From the NCBI RefSeq assembly GCF_000715075.1, contig NC_134080.1, forward strand, positions 39,660,758 to 39,724,757: a stretch of DNA of 64,000 nucleotides, written 5' to 3'. Source of the stretch: Nicotiana tabacum (lineage: Eukaryota; Streptophyta; Magnoliopsida; Solanales; Solanaceae). Numbering within the stretch: the stretch's first letter is position 1; every line of letters starts with the position of its first letter. A program made the position numbers and the translations under genes. The notes under the pieces are model-generated. The model was not told the origin of the DNA, made no database searches, and was given only the letters and a program-made list of their open reading frames with translations. Below are positions 44,751 to 56,441 of the stretch, one piece after another.

Positions 44751-47700
44751 TGTAAGCACGTGATTTTTGCTTCACGAGCAATCACTCCCAAAGGAAAACA
44801 AAAAATAATAGTGACAGATGACCCCGCAGTACAAATTTTTCATGACATGTATTGCTAGTCATTTGTGGGTCTGTCCATTTTTTGCATTTTATCATTATCA
44901 AACAAAATACAAAAATATGTGTCATTAAAAGAAAGTTCAAAATATATATATGCATCGTTCGTTCTAGGTTGTGATTTAACTTACTTAAACATTTTAATTT
45001 GGTATGATAATTACGTTGAAGTGCTACATTGTTATTTGTTTTAATTTGTTTTATTATTTATTTTGTTTTGTTATTTTTCATTTTTTTCTCTCTTTAAATT
45101 AGAAAACAAAAGAAAAAGAGTTGAAATCAATTTGGGCCCAAAAATAAGACAAAAACAGGCCCAAACTAGCACTCAAATCCGGTCCAAACCAGGCCTGCCC
45201 TGACCACCTCCCGAAACGACGCCGCATCATGCGTCTGATCTGGGCCGTTCAAACTCTCGATCCAACGGCTCAGGATCTCTTTCAGCAACCCATTTTCAAA
45301 CCCGACCCAATAACCGGTCTGACCCACCCCTCACTTAAACCAAACGACCCCGTTTAACTACCAAACGACCCCGTCTCATTTCTCACCCTCAGATCCAAGC
45401 CGTTGAGATCATCTGATCTAACGGCTCAGATCCAATCCCATAGACCATATATAAACCTTCCCTTACACCCACGCCCCCTATACCAACACCCCACCCCTTC
45501 GTCCCCAAGCTCAAACCCGGACCTCCCATTAGAAACCCTAGCCACCCCCGTCTCCCTCGCCATTAAAGCCGGCGGCATGGACGCCGGTGGCCACCTTCTG
45601 AACACCCTAGGACCACCGCACTCTCCTGAACGTGGATCTACTATCCATTTGCCTCGAATCACTTTCGTTCGTCTCGAATCTTCATTTGAAGATTTGAGTC
45701 GAACCCGGACCTATGCCAAGTTACCCCATCTTCATACCAGACACTCCCCTGACCTTCCTCGTGACCAAACCAAGCTTGGTTTGGTCCGAATCTACCCACA
45801 ACTCCCTAAAAATCAGATCTGGAGATCCAAAACCTAGAACACTAATAGCCTTGGAATCCGGACGGTCTTAACAAGGGTTTGAGGTCTAATAGACCTTAAT
45901 CAAGGTGTTCTCATGTGAGAACACCCTGATTAAAGTTTGTTCCGCCTCAAGAGTTCGAAGTTGAGTCAGATTTGGGTCATTTTGATTTCAAACTCTTTTG
46001 GTAAGTTTTCCTTTCTTTTGTTTTAGTTCTAATTAAGTTGTCAGCATGTTTCGTTGTGTTTGTTTGTTATTTTGTTATTTTTCATTCGGATTTCTTCCAT
46101 CTTTGTTAAAGGCCTTTTTATTTGGTCAATTGTCTTCTGTTTGTGTTCTGAATATACCCTGTGATATACATGCTCATCAATTAGATTAGTCGTCAAACGA
46201 GTTTAATTCATATAAGTTCCCAGTGTTTGAACAAATTTGTCTGAAGTCATTCGGGACTCTATACGTGTTGTTTGTATGAACGATTGATTGTTATGTGTTA
46301 CGATTAATATAGTCGAGTCGATATATGTCGTCAATTAGTTTCAATTGTTAATGGTAACAACTTGATTCGTATTGCTTATTTCTGTTGTGATCGTATTTGA
46401 GTCCCATTAGGAACTGAATTGTATTGCCTATTGATTTTGTTCAAATTGAATTAAAGAACATCTAGGGGAAAGGTTATAATGGCAGATTCAGACTTTGATT
46501 TTAAAACACGATGCCATTTGGTTTAGACCGTGGGCAGCATGTGTATGGTTAGCTTTAAGGAATTAAAATAATTGGACAGCATGTGCTGTCAGATTATATT
46601 CCTACTGCCCATACTTTGGTTAAATAAACAAGTGATTAGTACATTTTAACAACAAAAGAGAGAGGGGCTGTCAGGGATTTGATGGGAGTTTTGTTTATTT
46701 AAAAGAAGTGAGTGGAAAAACAACGAGGGAGGGGCAATTTTGAGTTGTAAAACAGACTGTAAAGTGTTAAGGTTAGGCTATAAAAGAGGCAGACCTTCCA
46801 TTAGAAAGGGGGTTCATTTTTTTTGAGTCTGGAGAGATCTTGGGAGTAAGAAAAACCGAAAAGGAAAAACAGAAATAAATTTCAGAACATTGTGAATGAG
46901 TATGGTCTAGAAGAAACTGTGCAAGAGTCCAGTTTGATCAGGTTTTCTGTGGGGTTTTGTTTTTCCTGTTGTCTGCCAAGATTCCTTGTGGTCATTGGAT
47001 TTCTGTTGCTGTTACATTCAACATTCTGGGCTGTTGTTTCCTACTCTGTTCTTTTTCTGGGATTGTTCATTTGTTGCTCGAGTCCTTGCCGAGCTTCACC
47101 ATTATTGGCTGATTGTTTGTTGCTGTGTTGTTGCTATGAATCTGCTGTTGCTGTTGTTTGCTGTGTGCTACTCAGCTGATCTTTTCCTTCTTCTTCTTCT
47201 GTTCCTCTACATCAGGTACACAACCAAGGCACTATTAAATGTAATCGGAACATTGAGCATGAATGCAAAAAAGGAAAAGACTTGAAGTTGATTTTCATAC
47301 ATATATTGTTATATTAGATATCATGTATTGTATGATAATTTTCATTCTTGTGTTGACAGTCGAAGCAGCTTGTATGCCTAGTGTATATCAATATAAGTTA
47401 GCTAAATGGTAGTTTACATATGTATGCTGATAGGTGATAATATGCTCAATAAGATAGGTTGCATCTCAGATTTTAGTTTACTTTGCAGTATATGTTGTAA
47501 TGTATGCAAACTGTACATCATGGATTAAGTTCTTCCTTTTTAGATTGATGGTCTCCTACAACTAGTAAACCACCTGTTAAGACAAAGAACATCAAACTTG
47601 CAATCTCAACCTCATAAAGGTCGAGTTCAGGCCAAAACAGGCCAAGCCGGCCTGCTTCGAACGAACAGTGACCCAGGTCTGGCCTATTGCGCATGGGCTA

Positions 47701-48848
47701 GATTTGGGCCCGTGATTATTTGTTCGGTTGATTGTACACGCAGCCTCACTTCTGATTTTCAAGCTTTTTTATGTTGTTATAGATAACTTGCAAGCACATA
47801 ATTAACTAGGGCTATCTACTATTTTCAGCTAGTAGAGACAAACGCGACAAGAAACGTAGTTGCTATAGGATATCCTTTTAAAATAAGGACGAGATGAGCC
47901 TCGACAAAATAAAGAAAAAACGTACAAATTGCGGGGCCCTCGTTAAATGTATATATTGAAGCATTCAGTCTCCAAGGTGCGTCATTTAGCAAATCTCATG
48001 ACCCTCCCAGAATAATAACGCGATAGTCTCTTTAAGCGCGTACTTAATAAACCTTACCTTCTTAAACTCGGGTGCACATTTATGTGACCCAAATCCAAAT
48101 CTCGACGGATTCGAAATGTATTTCTAATCACGGGTACATTGATTGTGACGTGGTTCGAGAGGCATATCCATGACGTCGCAAATTCCTTTTAAAAGTAGAA
48201 CGAGACGAGCCTCGTCAAACAAAAATGTACACAGCTGCGGGGCCCTCTGACTGTATATATATTAAAACACTTAGAATTCGGGACAGGCCGTTTAGCGAAT
48301 TTTTCGGCCTTCCCCAAAACAACAATACGCTAGTTGCTTTAGGCGCGTCTTAATAATTTATTCTCCTTAATTCGGGTGCACATTTATGTGACCCAAATCC
48401 AAATCTCAACCGAGTCGAAATATGTCAACAACCACGGGTGCATTGATGTAGCGTGGTCCAAAATATGTTTTCACGACGTTGCAAGTCTTATAAAATAACA
48501 GTAAATGATAAAAGCGGTTAAAAGTTAAATTTTGCACATAAGTTCACTTGTATAAAATCAGATAATCAAGCCGAATATAACAGTTGAGCGACCGTGCTAG
48601 AACCACGGAACTCGGGAATGCCTAACCCCTTCTCCCGGGTTAACAGAATTCCTTATCCGGATTTCTGGTACGCAAACTGTAATATAGAGTCATTATTTTC
48701 CTCGATTCGGGATTAAAATTGGTGACTTGGGACACCCTAAATCTCCCAAGTGGCGACTCTAAAATAATTAAACAAATCCCGTTTCGATTGTCCTTTAATT
48801 GGAAAAACTCCCCTGCGCCCCTCGGGCGCGGAAAAAGGAGGTATGACA
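44751..48848 (+). repeat. LTR2 of the Ogre-like element
   Basis: It is 4098 bp, from TGTAAGCACG to GGTATGACA. It differs from LTR1 by scattered substitutions and by an extra block of about 288 bp (46287-46574) bounded by ATTG at both ends. TATA box at 46779-46786. A new primer site and leader follow it, so it serves as 3' LTR of the first unit and 5' LTR of the second. Confidence 0.92.
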
Positions 48849-49839
48849 GCTCTGGCGACTCTGCTGGGGATCGGTGACCCAGAACCACTGGTTCAGGGTT
48901 AAGAATTCGAGCTTAGTGTAATTGTTATTATTTGGCTTTATTTATTATCTGATTTTATTACATGTTTTGAGCCTAATGTGCTAAATGCTGCTTTACTGCT
49001 TTGATATTGTTGGAACTGTACATACAAACTGTGTTGAAACCCTTCTCTTCTCTCTTGAGGAGTGCACGCTGGTCGTGACTTCTTTCTGTTAGTGTCATAT
49101 ACCAAAATAGAACAAGGATTCGGAGGAGTTGCAAAATCGGATGGCCTTTTGGTTACCGGTACACAGCTCCCATCCTTGGCCCAAGTCGTCCGCTTGGGTA
49201 AGCCAGGTCTAGAACAAATACCCAGGTTATGAACTTAGTATAACAAAGTCGCATGCCGAATCCCTAGTAGGAACGTTTATTTGCATCATGTGCATTTGAA
49301 TTAGGGGACTCAACACAGGGGTTGGGTCCGTCTAGGACTAGCAACCTGATGTGAAAAGACTATCCTACTGCATCCTGCTTGCTTTATGCATTTACTTGTT
49401 TCAAGGCTTGCATGCTGACCGGTTTCTGAATAACGGATAAGGAGATAATTATTTTTGAAAGATCAATACCCAGAAAATGGTTAAAACTCTGCCATAATTT
49501 TGAAAAAAAAAGAAAGAAAATGTGTGTCTTATTAATTTGTTTTAGTAAGGGTCTTTGATTCATTTCTAAGAGAAAAATAGTGTGTCTCCAAAATTCGGCT
49601 TATGCCTGAACTACGTCAGTTCGATTCTCGCAGGGTGCAAGATACGTAGGCAGCCCCATCGGGCTCAACTTGTTTTTCAAAATATAGGTACAATCCAAAT
49701 AACGAAAGTTTTTAAGGTAACATCGTACTTTTCAGAAACAACCAAAATTTCGTTTTTCTAGAAAAAATAGTGTGTCAATTTGTGTATTTGAGTCCAATGA
49801 GTCTGGATCTTTGCTTAATCACCCCAATAAACATGCAGA
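48849..49839 (+). other. Second Ogre leader, with primer site and structured motif copy 5
   Basis: It repeats 28567-29560 almost exactly. The primer site is TGGCGACTCTGCTGGGGA (48853-48870). The structured motif is at 49611-49649 with the same stems as copy 1. Confidence 0.85.
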
Positions 49840-51732
49840 ATGAGCATGAGTCCAAGTTTGCCGGTAACAGTTAGAAGCAAAATCCCCCTGGAAGTGCGAT
49901 TATGGTGGGAGGATTTGGAAAAGTCAGAGCAAGACAAGGTCAAACTGCACCTGGGAGGTTTGGTTGATTTGTTGAAAGTCAGGCCTCGGTGCGACATCAT
50001 AAAGGCTTTGGTTACATTTTGGGATCCGGCCCACAACGTGTTCCGTTTTTCAGATTTTGAACTCACCCCAACCTTAGAAGAAATGGCGGGTTACATGGAC
50101 GTCACTGAAGATTTGAGACACAAATACCTGATCGCTCCAAGGGCTGTGAATTCACACAAATTCATGGATCTGTTGAAGATAAGCAAAGGAGTCCCATACG
50201 CTGAACTGGATAGAGGTTTTTCTACCCTACGATTCATATACCAGAGGTACGGGAGCAAAGGAGGATTTAATGATCCAGAAAGTGGTATTTGCAGCAGGGG
50301 AAATCTGGTAAAATGGAATGAGCATAGGCGGTTCGCTTTTATGGTGGCATTTTTGGGCCTTGTGGTGTTTCCCCGAAAAGATAGAAATATCGACCTGAAG
50401 GTGGCTGGAATCGTCAAAATCCTGATTACCAACGATAAAAGCATCCTTGCTCCTATGATAATGTCAGAAATATACCGAGCCCTCACGGCTTGTAAGGCCG
50501 GAGCAGACTTCTTCGAAGGGTGCAACTTGTTGTTACAGATGTGGATGATCGAACACTTGTGTCACCATCCTCAGTATATGCGCTACATGTCTACAAATGG
50601 GGGCTGCATCGAGGGTTATAGCCTAAGGGTTTCAGGTTTCCGATCACCGGGAGGGTTTGAAGAATGGATATCCTATCTCCGGGTCATCACCGCAGACCAA
50701 ATAAACTGGACTTTGGGTTGGCTTTCTGTGGAAGAAATCATATACATGCCCGCCACTGGTCCTCACTTCCTCTTGATGGGACTCAGGGGTATTCAACCTT
50801 ATGCCCTTTACAGGGTAATGAGACAGTTGGGAAGATGTCAAGTACTACACCCGGACGAAGATCTCAGCACTTATGCAGTCGAGGTCAGCAGTGACGGCCA
50901 ATTTCCTGAAAAGACAGTTCGTTTCATATGGAGTGAATGCCAGTACTTGACGGCGAATACCCGGGTAAATGATGTGTCTAGGGGTGAAGTCTCGCCGGCC
51001 TATCTCACTTGGAATAACAAGAAGAACATTGCGAAACGGCCCACCAAACGGCCTCACCTCCAAGAATTTGTTGAGTCATCGCAAGAACAATGGGACTGGC
51101 TCGCAAGAGAAGAAGGTTACCTGGTTGAAATCAGGAAGCTGAAGCGACAAGTTGAAAGGATTGTATTCGAAAACAACGTGCAAGTCGCCCAAGAGCAGGC
51201 TGAAAAAGACAAGCTAGCCCAAGAGAACCAAACCCTGAAGGCCCGCCTTCGACAAGCCAATAAGAATAACATCAACCGACAGAAGCGCTGCTCCGACGAA
51301 AGATTGATAGCCAGTTTGAGGAATCAGGTCATCCAGAGCCAAGAAGAATTAGACCAATCAGAGGCTTGCATAGCAAGGATGAGGGTCAAATGGGCAGAAG
51401 GTACAATGGCCCGGAGGAAGCGCCTACAGCAAGTCATGAGGAATTGTGAACTGAGCGTCAAAGCAGCAAAGGAAACAAATTCTGCTCTGCAAGAGCGGAT
51501 CTTCAAGCAAACACAAGATGCCCAAGCCGACCGAAGACGCTATTACAATGCAATGACAAGGATGGAAAGGCAAATGGATATGTTCCAGGATCAGCTCGCC
51601 ACCAATGCACAAACACTAGGATTGAAAAGCCGACAGATAAGGCAATTGTTCGCAGAAAGGGACAACATTCGAGCAAGAATTGGAAAAATTCGAGCAACAA
51701 TCGAAACAAATCCCGTTTCGATTGTCCTTTAA
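49840..51732 (+). pseudogene. Second copy of Ogre ORF1, truncated
   Basis: It matches ORF1 at 29561 through the plant mobile-like domain and coiled coil with only a handful of residue changes (for example Gly to Asp near residue 91). Identity ends at 51682. After a 21-bp filler the frame runs into the end of LTR3 and stops at 51732, so the last about 50 residues are replaced. The second internal region therefore has no gag or pol. Confidence 0.88.
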
Positions 51733-51782
51733 TTGGAAAAACTCTCTTGCGCCCCTCGGGCGCGGAAAAAGGAGGTGTGACA
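51704..51782 (+). repeat. LTR3 fragment, last 79 bp
   Basis: From AAACAAATCCCG to GTGTGACA it matches the ends of LTR1 and LTR2, and it is followed by the target copy gtcat. Nearly all of LTR3 and most of the second internal region are deleted. The filler 51683-51703 repeats attcgagcaa from 51667-51676. Confidence 0.88.
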
Positions 51783-51787
51783 GTCAT

Positions 51788-52330
51788 CCTCACCCTCATC
51801 ATCATCTGATTCACTATCTACTTTACTCTCTTGTTCTCTTGAAGGTGCAGGAGCAGGCGAAGGTGCATGAGCAGGGGCATGGGTAGGTGTAGGTGCAGGT
51901 GTCGATTCAGGTTTAGGTTCACTATCACTATCTTCTTTTTCTTCTAAGACAACTGTGCTCTTAAAAGCTCCACTATTACTCCCACCAACCCCTTGACTAG
52001 CCTCATTTATGTCAACAACATTTAAAGGGGCAACATGAGTCACATAAATATCTAAGGTATTCCCATCTTCCAACTCAGTACAAATGTCTAATATATCATT
52101 GTTTGTGAGAATATTTACCAACTTATCTGTCCTATCCATTGGACAAATATACAGCTCAGCCATATTTTTAAATTCATATAATGTAGTGTAGTTCATCAGT
52201 TCAATAAAAGATAGTAAATCCACATCTACATCTAAAGTCAATTTTGACTACCACCCACATAATGAGAAAAGTTACCAGGATCTAAGACCCCATCATGGTA
52301 TCACTTGAGTGTAATCAATTTAAAAGACAT
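51788..52330 (-). pseudogene. MULE transposase gene, N-terminal part
   Basis: The likely start is the ATG at 52330 (minus), reading MSFKLITLK then a stop. Reading resumes at 52241 with DVDLLSFIELMNYTTLYEF, an N-terminal domain seen in MULE transposases, then an acidic, proline-rich linker. Codon phase at 51783 continues exactly into 24756 once the Ogre insertion and one target copy are left out, so the frame was open at this point when the Ogre arrived. Confidence 0.83.
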
Positions 52331-52976
52331 TTTCTGCAAACAGACAAGAGGACAAATGAATTGACTGCAACATGCAACAATTGAAAATAGAGAAATACAG
52401 ATGAAATACAAAAGTGGAGATAAAGACAAGAGCATATCACATAGTTCAAAGCAATGCTATTACAATAATCACATAAACCCTAACTTTATACACGGTTTGC
52501 AAATACAAAGTAAATCTTTTTATAAAAAACTATCTGTAAAGGCAACAACACGACAACTTAAAAGTAATATTGACAATGACAAAAGGTTCCCCTTTTAAAA
52601 ATTTCGAAAACCCTAAAGCAAATAGAAGAAATTTTAAAAAAAAACCTAGGTTCAACCCACCTACTACTAAAATAAATGGGTAATACAAGGAGAAGAAAAT
52701 TACTAACCTAAAACCGCATAAATCCACCTCCATTACAAGATGAAAGCCTTGATTGAGATAGTCGCTAGAATCGCCTTCACCAGAGCTCCTTCGAGACGTA
52801 TCGAGAAATGAGAGTTAATTTGAGGTAAATTAGTTTTAACCCTTTCTAACTGATGGGTCGGGTAGGGTCGGGTTGGTTACTATAATATAATGGGTTAAAA
52901 TTATGTGGGTCAAGTTTATAAAGTAAAGTCAAGCGCATGAAATACACAGATGAACCTTTTTTACAGGAACTGGTTA
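52331..52976. other. MULE right subterminal region
   Basis: It lies between the terminal repeat and the transposase start and would hold its promoter and 5' UTR. A minus-strand GT-type donor near 52708 suggests a leader intron, but I cannot define it. No other gene is seen. Confidence 0.45.
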
Positions 52977-53095
52977 AAAGAGCTGTGTACAAGATACACT
53001 TTAGAAAGCTTGTGTGTGTAGTGTTGTTATTGTCCACGAATAGTGTGTAAGGGGGATTTGGGCCAAAGTTTAGGTGGCAACTTATGTATTTTGCC
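52977..53095. repeat. Right terminal inverted repeat of the MULE
   Basis: It pairs with 20707-20825. The last base before the target copy is 53095. Confidence 0.88.
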
Positions 53096-53422
53096 TCTTT
53101 AGAAAGGTGTTGTTTGTATCTATCTAAAGAGTCAACTTTTCAAGAGAGTTCTTATCAGAACTAATAATTATTGCCTTTTACCTTTATATGGGACATACCC
53201 CTCATTATCCCTAAAAGTATAAGTATAAAGAATATTCAATAAAATATTCTCCTAAAAGACCTTATTAAAAAACTAGCTGTTACTGTTGCTCTAAGCATTT
53301 GACCTCAGCTATGATCGACTGCTCGGCGATAAGTTCCATTAATCATTAGTCGACCTCGGACAAATCACTTCTAATAATACCTCTTCGTGCCGAATTCCCT
53401 TAGTCAGATTCTGACCCATACA
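53096..53422 (-). repeat. LTR-B, right part
   Basis: It starts with the 9-bp target copy tctttagaa and continues the LTR-A-like sequence to CCCATACA at 53422. The two parts together, counting the duplication once, are about 690 bp, close to LTR-A and LTR-C. Confidence 0.88.
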
Positions 53423-53587
53423 GTTAGTCCCTCTGCTTATCGAGGTTGCCCCCGAATGGCCTGGATGAGCGTACTTCGCTAGTCGTAGTTGAGAGATTGT
53501 AGGTGGACAGGTTGAGCAGTAACACTCATGGCAAGGTGATAACGTGGAACTTCGTATGCCATAATTTACCGTTAAGTCGGTTCAGAA

Positions 53588-53721
53588 TGACGTCATGACA
53601 TCATGTGTCATTATTACGCATTTTTTCGATGCGTTACGTCATTTCTCGCGCCTCTCCGTGTTGATATTTGAGCATTGGAAATTGGCATTTTCAATTAAGG
53701 TGCCTGGATTTCTTATAAATA
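53588..53721 (+). promoter_or_regulatory. Antisense-gene promoter, second copy
   Basis: TGACGTCA (53588-53595), TGACATCA (53596-53603) and TGTGTCAT (53604-53611), then TATAAATA at 53714-53721. Spacing from first octamer to TATA is 126 bp, against 127 bp in the first copy. Confidence 0.75.
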
Positions 53722-53906
53722 GGGATAGAAACCCTCTACTTGATCCTTTGTGTTTCCAAGCATTCAAACCTCTCTATCTCTCTTCTTCTCTAGTATTCTT
53801 GATTTCGTTGTTTCCATCTTCATATCCCAGTTTTCCCTGGTTTTAGCAATTTCTACTACTCTTACCCCTCTGTGTTCGTAATTCTTTCACATATAAACAA
53901 CCAAAT

Positions 53907-55939
53907 ATGGTTAATGCATCTTCCACTTCTGGAAGGACCTCTAACCCGATTCCATTGGTAGTGAGTAACCCCCTCATGACGATGGGGCTGCCATTGTTGC
54001 AGAAGATGAGAGCTTTCCCACTGTAGACGAAATAATCCCTGAAAGGAAAAGGCTAGGTCGGACTTCTTGTAGTGGCCAGAGGACGATCCTGAGCCCGTAG
54101 AATCCGAAATGGACATGGTTGTCCTTGCTAACTTTAATACCAAGTTCAGAATCTTGGCCTACATTAACCCGGTTCCGGCCTGCCGTGATGTGGTATAGGT
54201 TCACCGCCTTAGATATTGTGCATTCTACACATATTCGTTCCATGTGGGTATTCGCTTTCCCTTCCCTCTTTGGCGGAGGATTTTTGTCGTTATTATGGCG
54301 TCTGCCCAGCCTAGCTTTCCCCTTACATCTACAAGCTTATCCTCATGTTGACAAAGTACGCGGAACTAGCTAGCCGTGGGATCTCTATTCACCATCTACT
54401 GCATCTCTACATGCCCAATTTCCATAGGGGGACGATGTTACACCTTCATCACTGTGGAGGAAAGAGTTTGGTGGAAAAGATGGATTATAAAGCCAATCGT
54501 CGGTTCTAGTTTAAAATTTTCTACGTCAAGACCGAGGACGTAGTGACAAATACTAATGGATTTCCTGAAGCGTGGAACTATGCTCATAAGTACCTTCGCC
54601 GAATGTTCATTTTGCTTATTTCAGTAGTAGCGTAATAGTTCCATTTTCTATTCTCCTCTTTTTTTATTCAGTCGAGATAGAGCCCCGTCCATTGGTTGCA
54701 GACATTCACGACTGGGTCGGTCAAGTCTTGTCCCATACGGTGGAGATCCGTGAATGGCCGGATTTCCACAAGAAACTTGGCCCCAAGCCCTCTGCAACTG
54801 GTGAGTTGCTTGTTTGAATTTTAGTTGCTTCGGCCTTTAGGTTGTCCTTTTCTTTTTTGTATCGTAGGGGTTGACTTAACCTTGCTTTTGTCGTTAAGTC
54901 GAAGAGCATCAAGGAGGATGAGGGCTCCTACCCCCGCGTTCCGCCAAACGAGTGCCACGACGGGGTCTTCCCATGCTACGACTGTGGAGTAGCCTGCTCA
55001 GCTGACCACTTCTTTTCAATCCCCGGTATTGTGTGGACCTAGTCGACTGTCAATGTCCCCAACAACAGAGACTCCGGTTTGGACGTGCTACATTTGATAT
55101 ACGAGTCATCACCGAATGAGGAGGACTTGGTTCTGCTCATGAGGAGAAGGGTGGATGTGGCCAAGACGGGGCAATTAGAGCTACAGAATCTATAAGGGAT
55201 GGCCATGAGTCAACCACTACTACGACGGAGGGTGATGTGGATATACCGACTGCACCTTCGGTGTCTACCGGAGTCGTGGAAGATGTTCCTTTGCCTGAGG
55301 TCATGGTTGAAGTTGGAGGGCCATCTGAGGCTGCGGATGCTGTGTTGATGAACGAGCCATCATCCTTGGGGCCGGTTGGCGTTCCTTCATCGGCCGAGGA
55401 GAGAGCAAAGGGCATTGTTGAGGACGGTTATGAAATCGATTTTGACATTGACCCCGAGGAGGTGCGGAGGTTCAATGAAAGATTCACCCGGGTGGAGGTG
55501 AGGTTGGAGGGGTTTTCTCATACAATCGTGATCCCCATAGACCGTGATCTGCTGGTGAACACAGAGGACGCGGTCCCCTCCTTGGGTCCCCTATGTTCTA
55601 ATACGGAGGACAGGACCCTAGCGACATTCAATGATGCCGCCTTGTCATCGGGCATAGCCGGCCTTGCCCTGAGGGTATGTTTTTTGATCTTCCTTCTAAC
55701 TCCTTGTATCTCTCTCTCTCTCTTTCTCTTTCTTTTAGACTGACTTTCTCTCTTTTGCTGCTTTTTTACAGATCATTATCTTGGAGATTTAGAGTGCTCA
55801 CCATGAGGAGAGCCGTAGGGCTACTTTTAAGAAGATGGAAAGAAAGTACCGCAACAAGCACCGCGGGATCTTTAGGCGGTTTGGTACGAGTGGTAATTTC
55901 CCAAACAATCAGAGACGAGCTGAAGCAAAAAGATGATGA
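53907..55939 (+). pseudogene. Second copy of the antisense ORF, truncated
   Basis: It starts at the ATG at 53907 and follows the copy at 10813 with many frame changes. The best frame, 55237-55743, covers the acidic middle section. The third intron is clear, with GTATGT at 55675 and CAG ending at 55771. The coiled coil is cut near 55939, where sequence jumps to the start of gag across a TGAG overlap. Confidence 0.78.
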
Positions 55940-56336
55940 GGGTGTCATTACCTGTATCATTAACATTGTGAGTGATACCTGTTGTGAGCAAATGTGGGTC
56001 GTGTTGTTCAACTGTTGTTGGTGCAACACAGGTCCTTGCACCCTCTCCGATCGCCTTTTGACCGGGTTTGTCAAGGATGTTGGTCAACGTATTCGTCAGC
56101 CAAGCTTCAAGCAGCTTTTTCACCGCTGGTGGCGCCTCTTCCGTTGTGGACGTGGAGGCTCCTTTACTGTGGGACATTGTGATACTACCATGAGGAAGGG
56201 GTGAGCCACTTCGCCTAGGTGAGGCGTTTGGTGTTACATGTTCACCCTCCATTTTAGAGACCTCGTTGATGGTGTTTAGGAGGTTGGTGGTGAGATCAGC
56301 TACCGCCTTTATCCTTCCTACTCCGTTACATGCCAT
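55940..56336 (-). pseudogene. Gag N-terminal fragment beside LTR-C
   Basis: Starting at the ATG at 56336 (minus), it reads VGRIKAVADLTTNLLNTINE, like the gag start at 20230, for about 130 codons, then runs into antisense-gene sequence. About 7 kb of gag-pol, array and aORF 3' end are missing relative to the A-B unit. Confidence 0.8.
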
Positions 56337-56420
56337 GTTAGATCTGTTTGCACAAAAATGTGTGGGGTTTTTCATTTTTTAGTTATAGATCTAAAAGAAA
56401 CTAAAACTTTGACTACAAAA

Positions 56421-56438
56421 TCCTTATAGCTGGTGCCA
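56421..56438 (-). other. Degenerate primer-binding site next to LTR-C
   Basis: On the minus strand TGGCACCAGCTATAAGGA stands where the A-B unit has TGGCGCCGTCTGTGGGGA. It has six changes and is unlikely to work. Confidence 0.65.
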
Positions 56439-56441
56439 AAT

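Larger units (their letters stand above)
24762..51782 (+). mobile_element. Ogre-like Ty3/gypsy element (Tat clade) with partial tandem duplication
   Basis: A perfect 5-bp duplication, gtcat (24757-24761 and 51783-51787), flanks 27,021 bp. The order is LTR1, internal region, LTR2, part of a second internal region, and the last about 80 bp of LTR3. Ogre hallmarks are all present: very long LTRs, an extra ORF1 before gag, an intron between protease and RT, a second (archaeal-type) RNase H after the first, and a long repeat-bearing 3' UTR. The three-LTR form with one matching target pair fits unequal crossing-over followed by deletion. Confidence 0.92.
20707..53095. mobile_element. Mutator-like element (MULE) split by an Ogre insertion
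   Basis: Long terminal inverted repeats start GGCAAATTAC at 20707 and, reversed, GGCAAAATAC at 53095. A perfect 9-bp duplication, tctttagaa (20698-20706 and 53096-53104), flanks it; nine bases is the Mutator hallmark. Removing the 27-kb Ogre insertion and one 5-bp target copy leaves about 5363 bp. It carries a minus-strand transposase gene from the right end and a plus-strand GRF-finger gene from the left end. Their convergent layout recalls the mudrA/mudrB plan of maize MuDR, though the GRF protein is not related to MURB as far as I can see. Confidence 0.93.
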
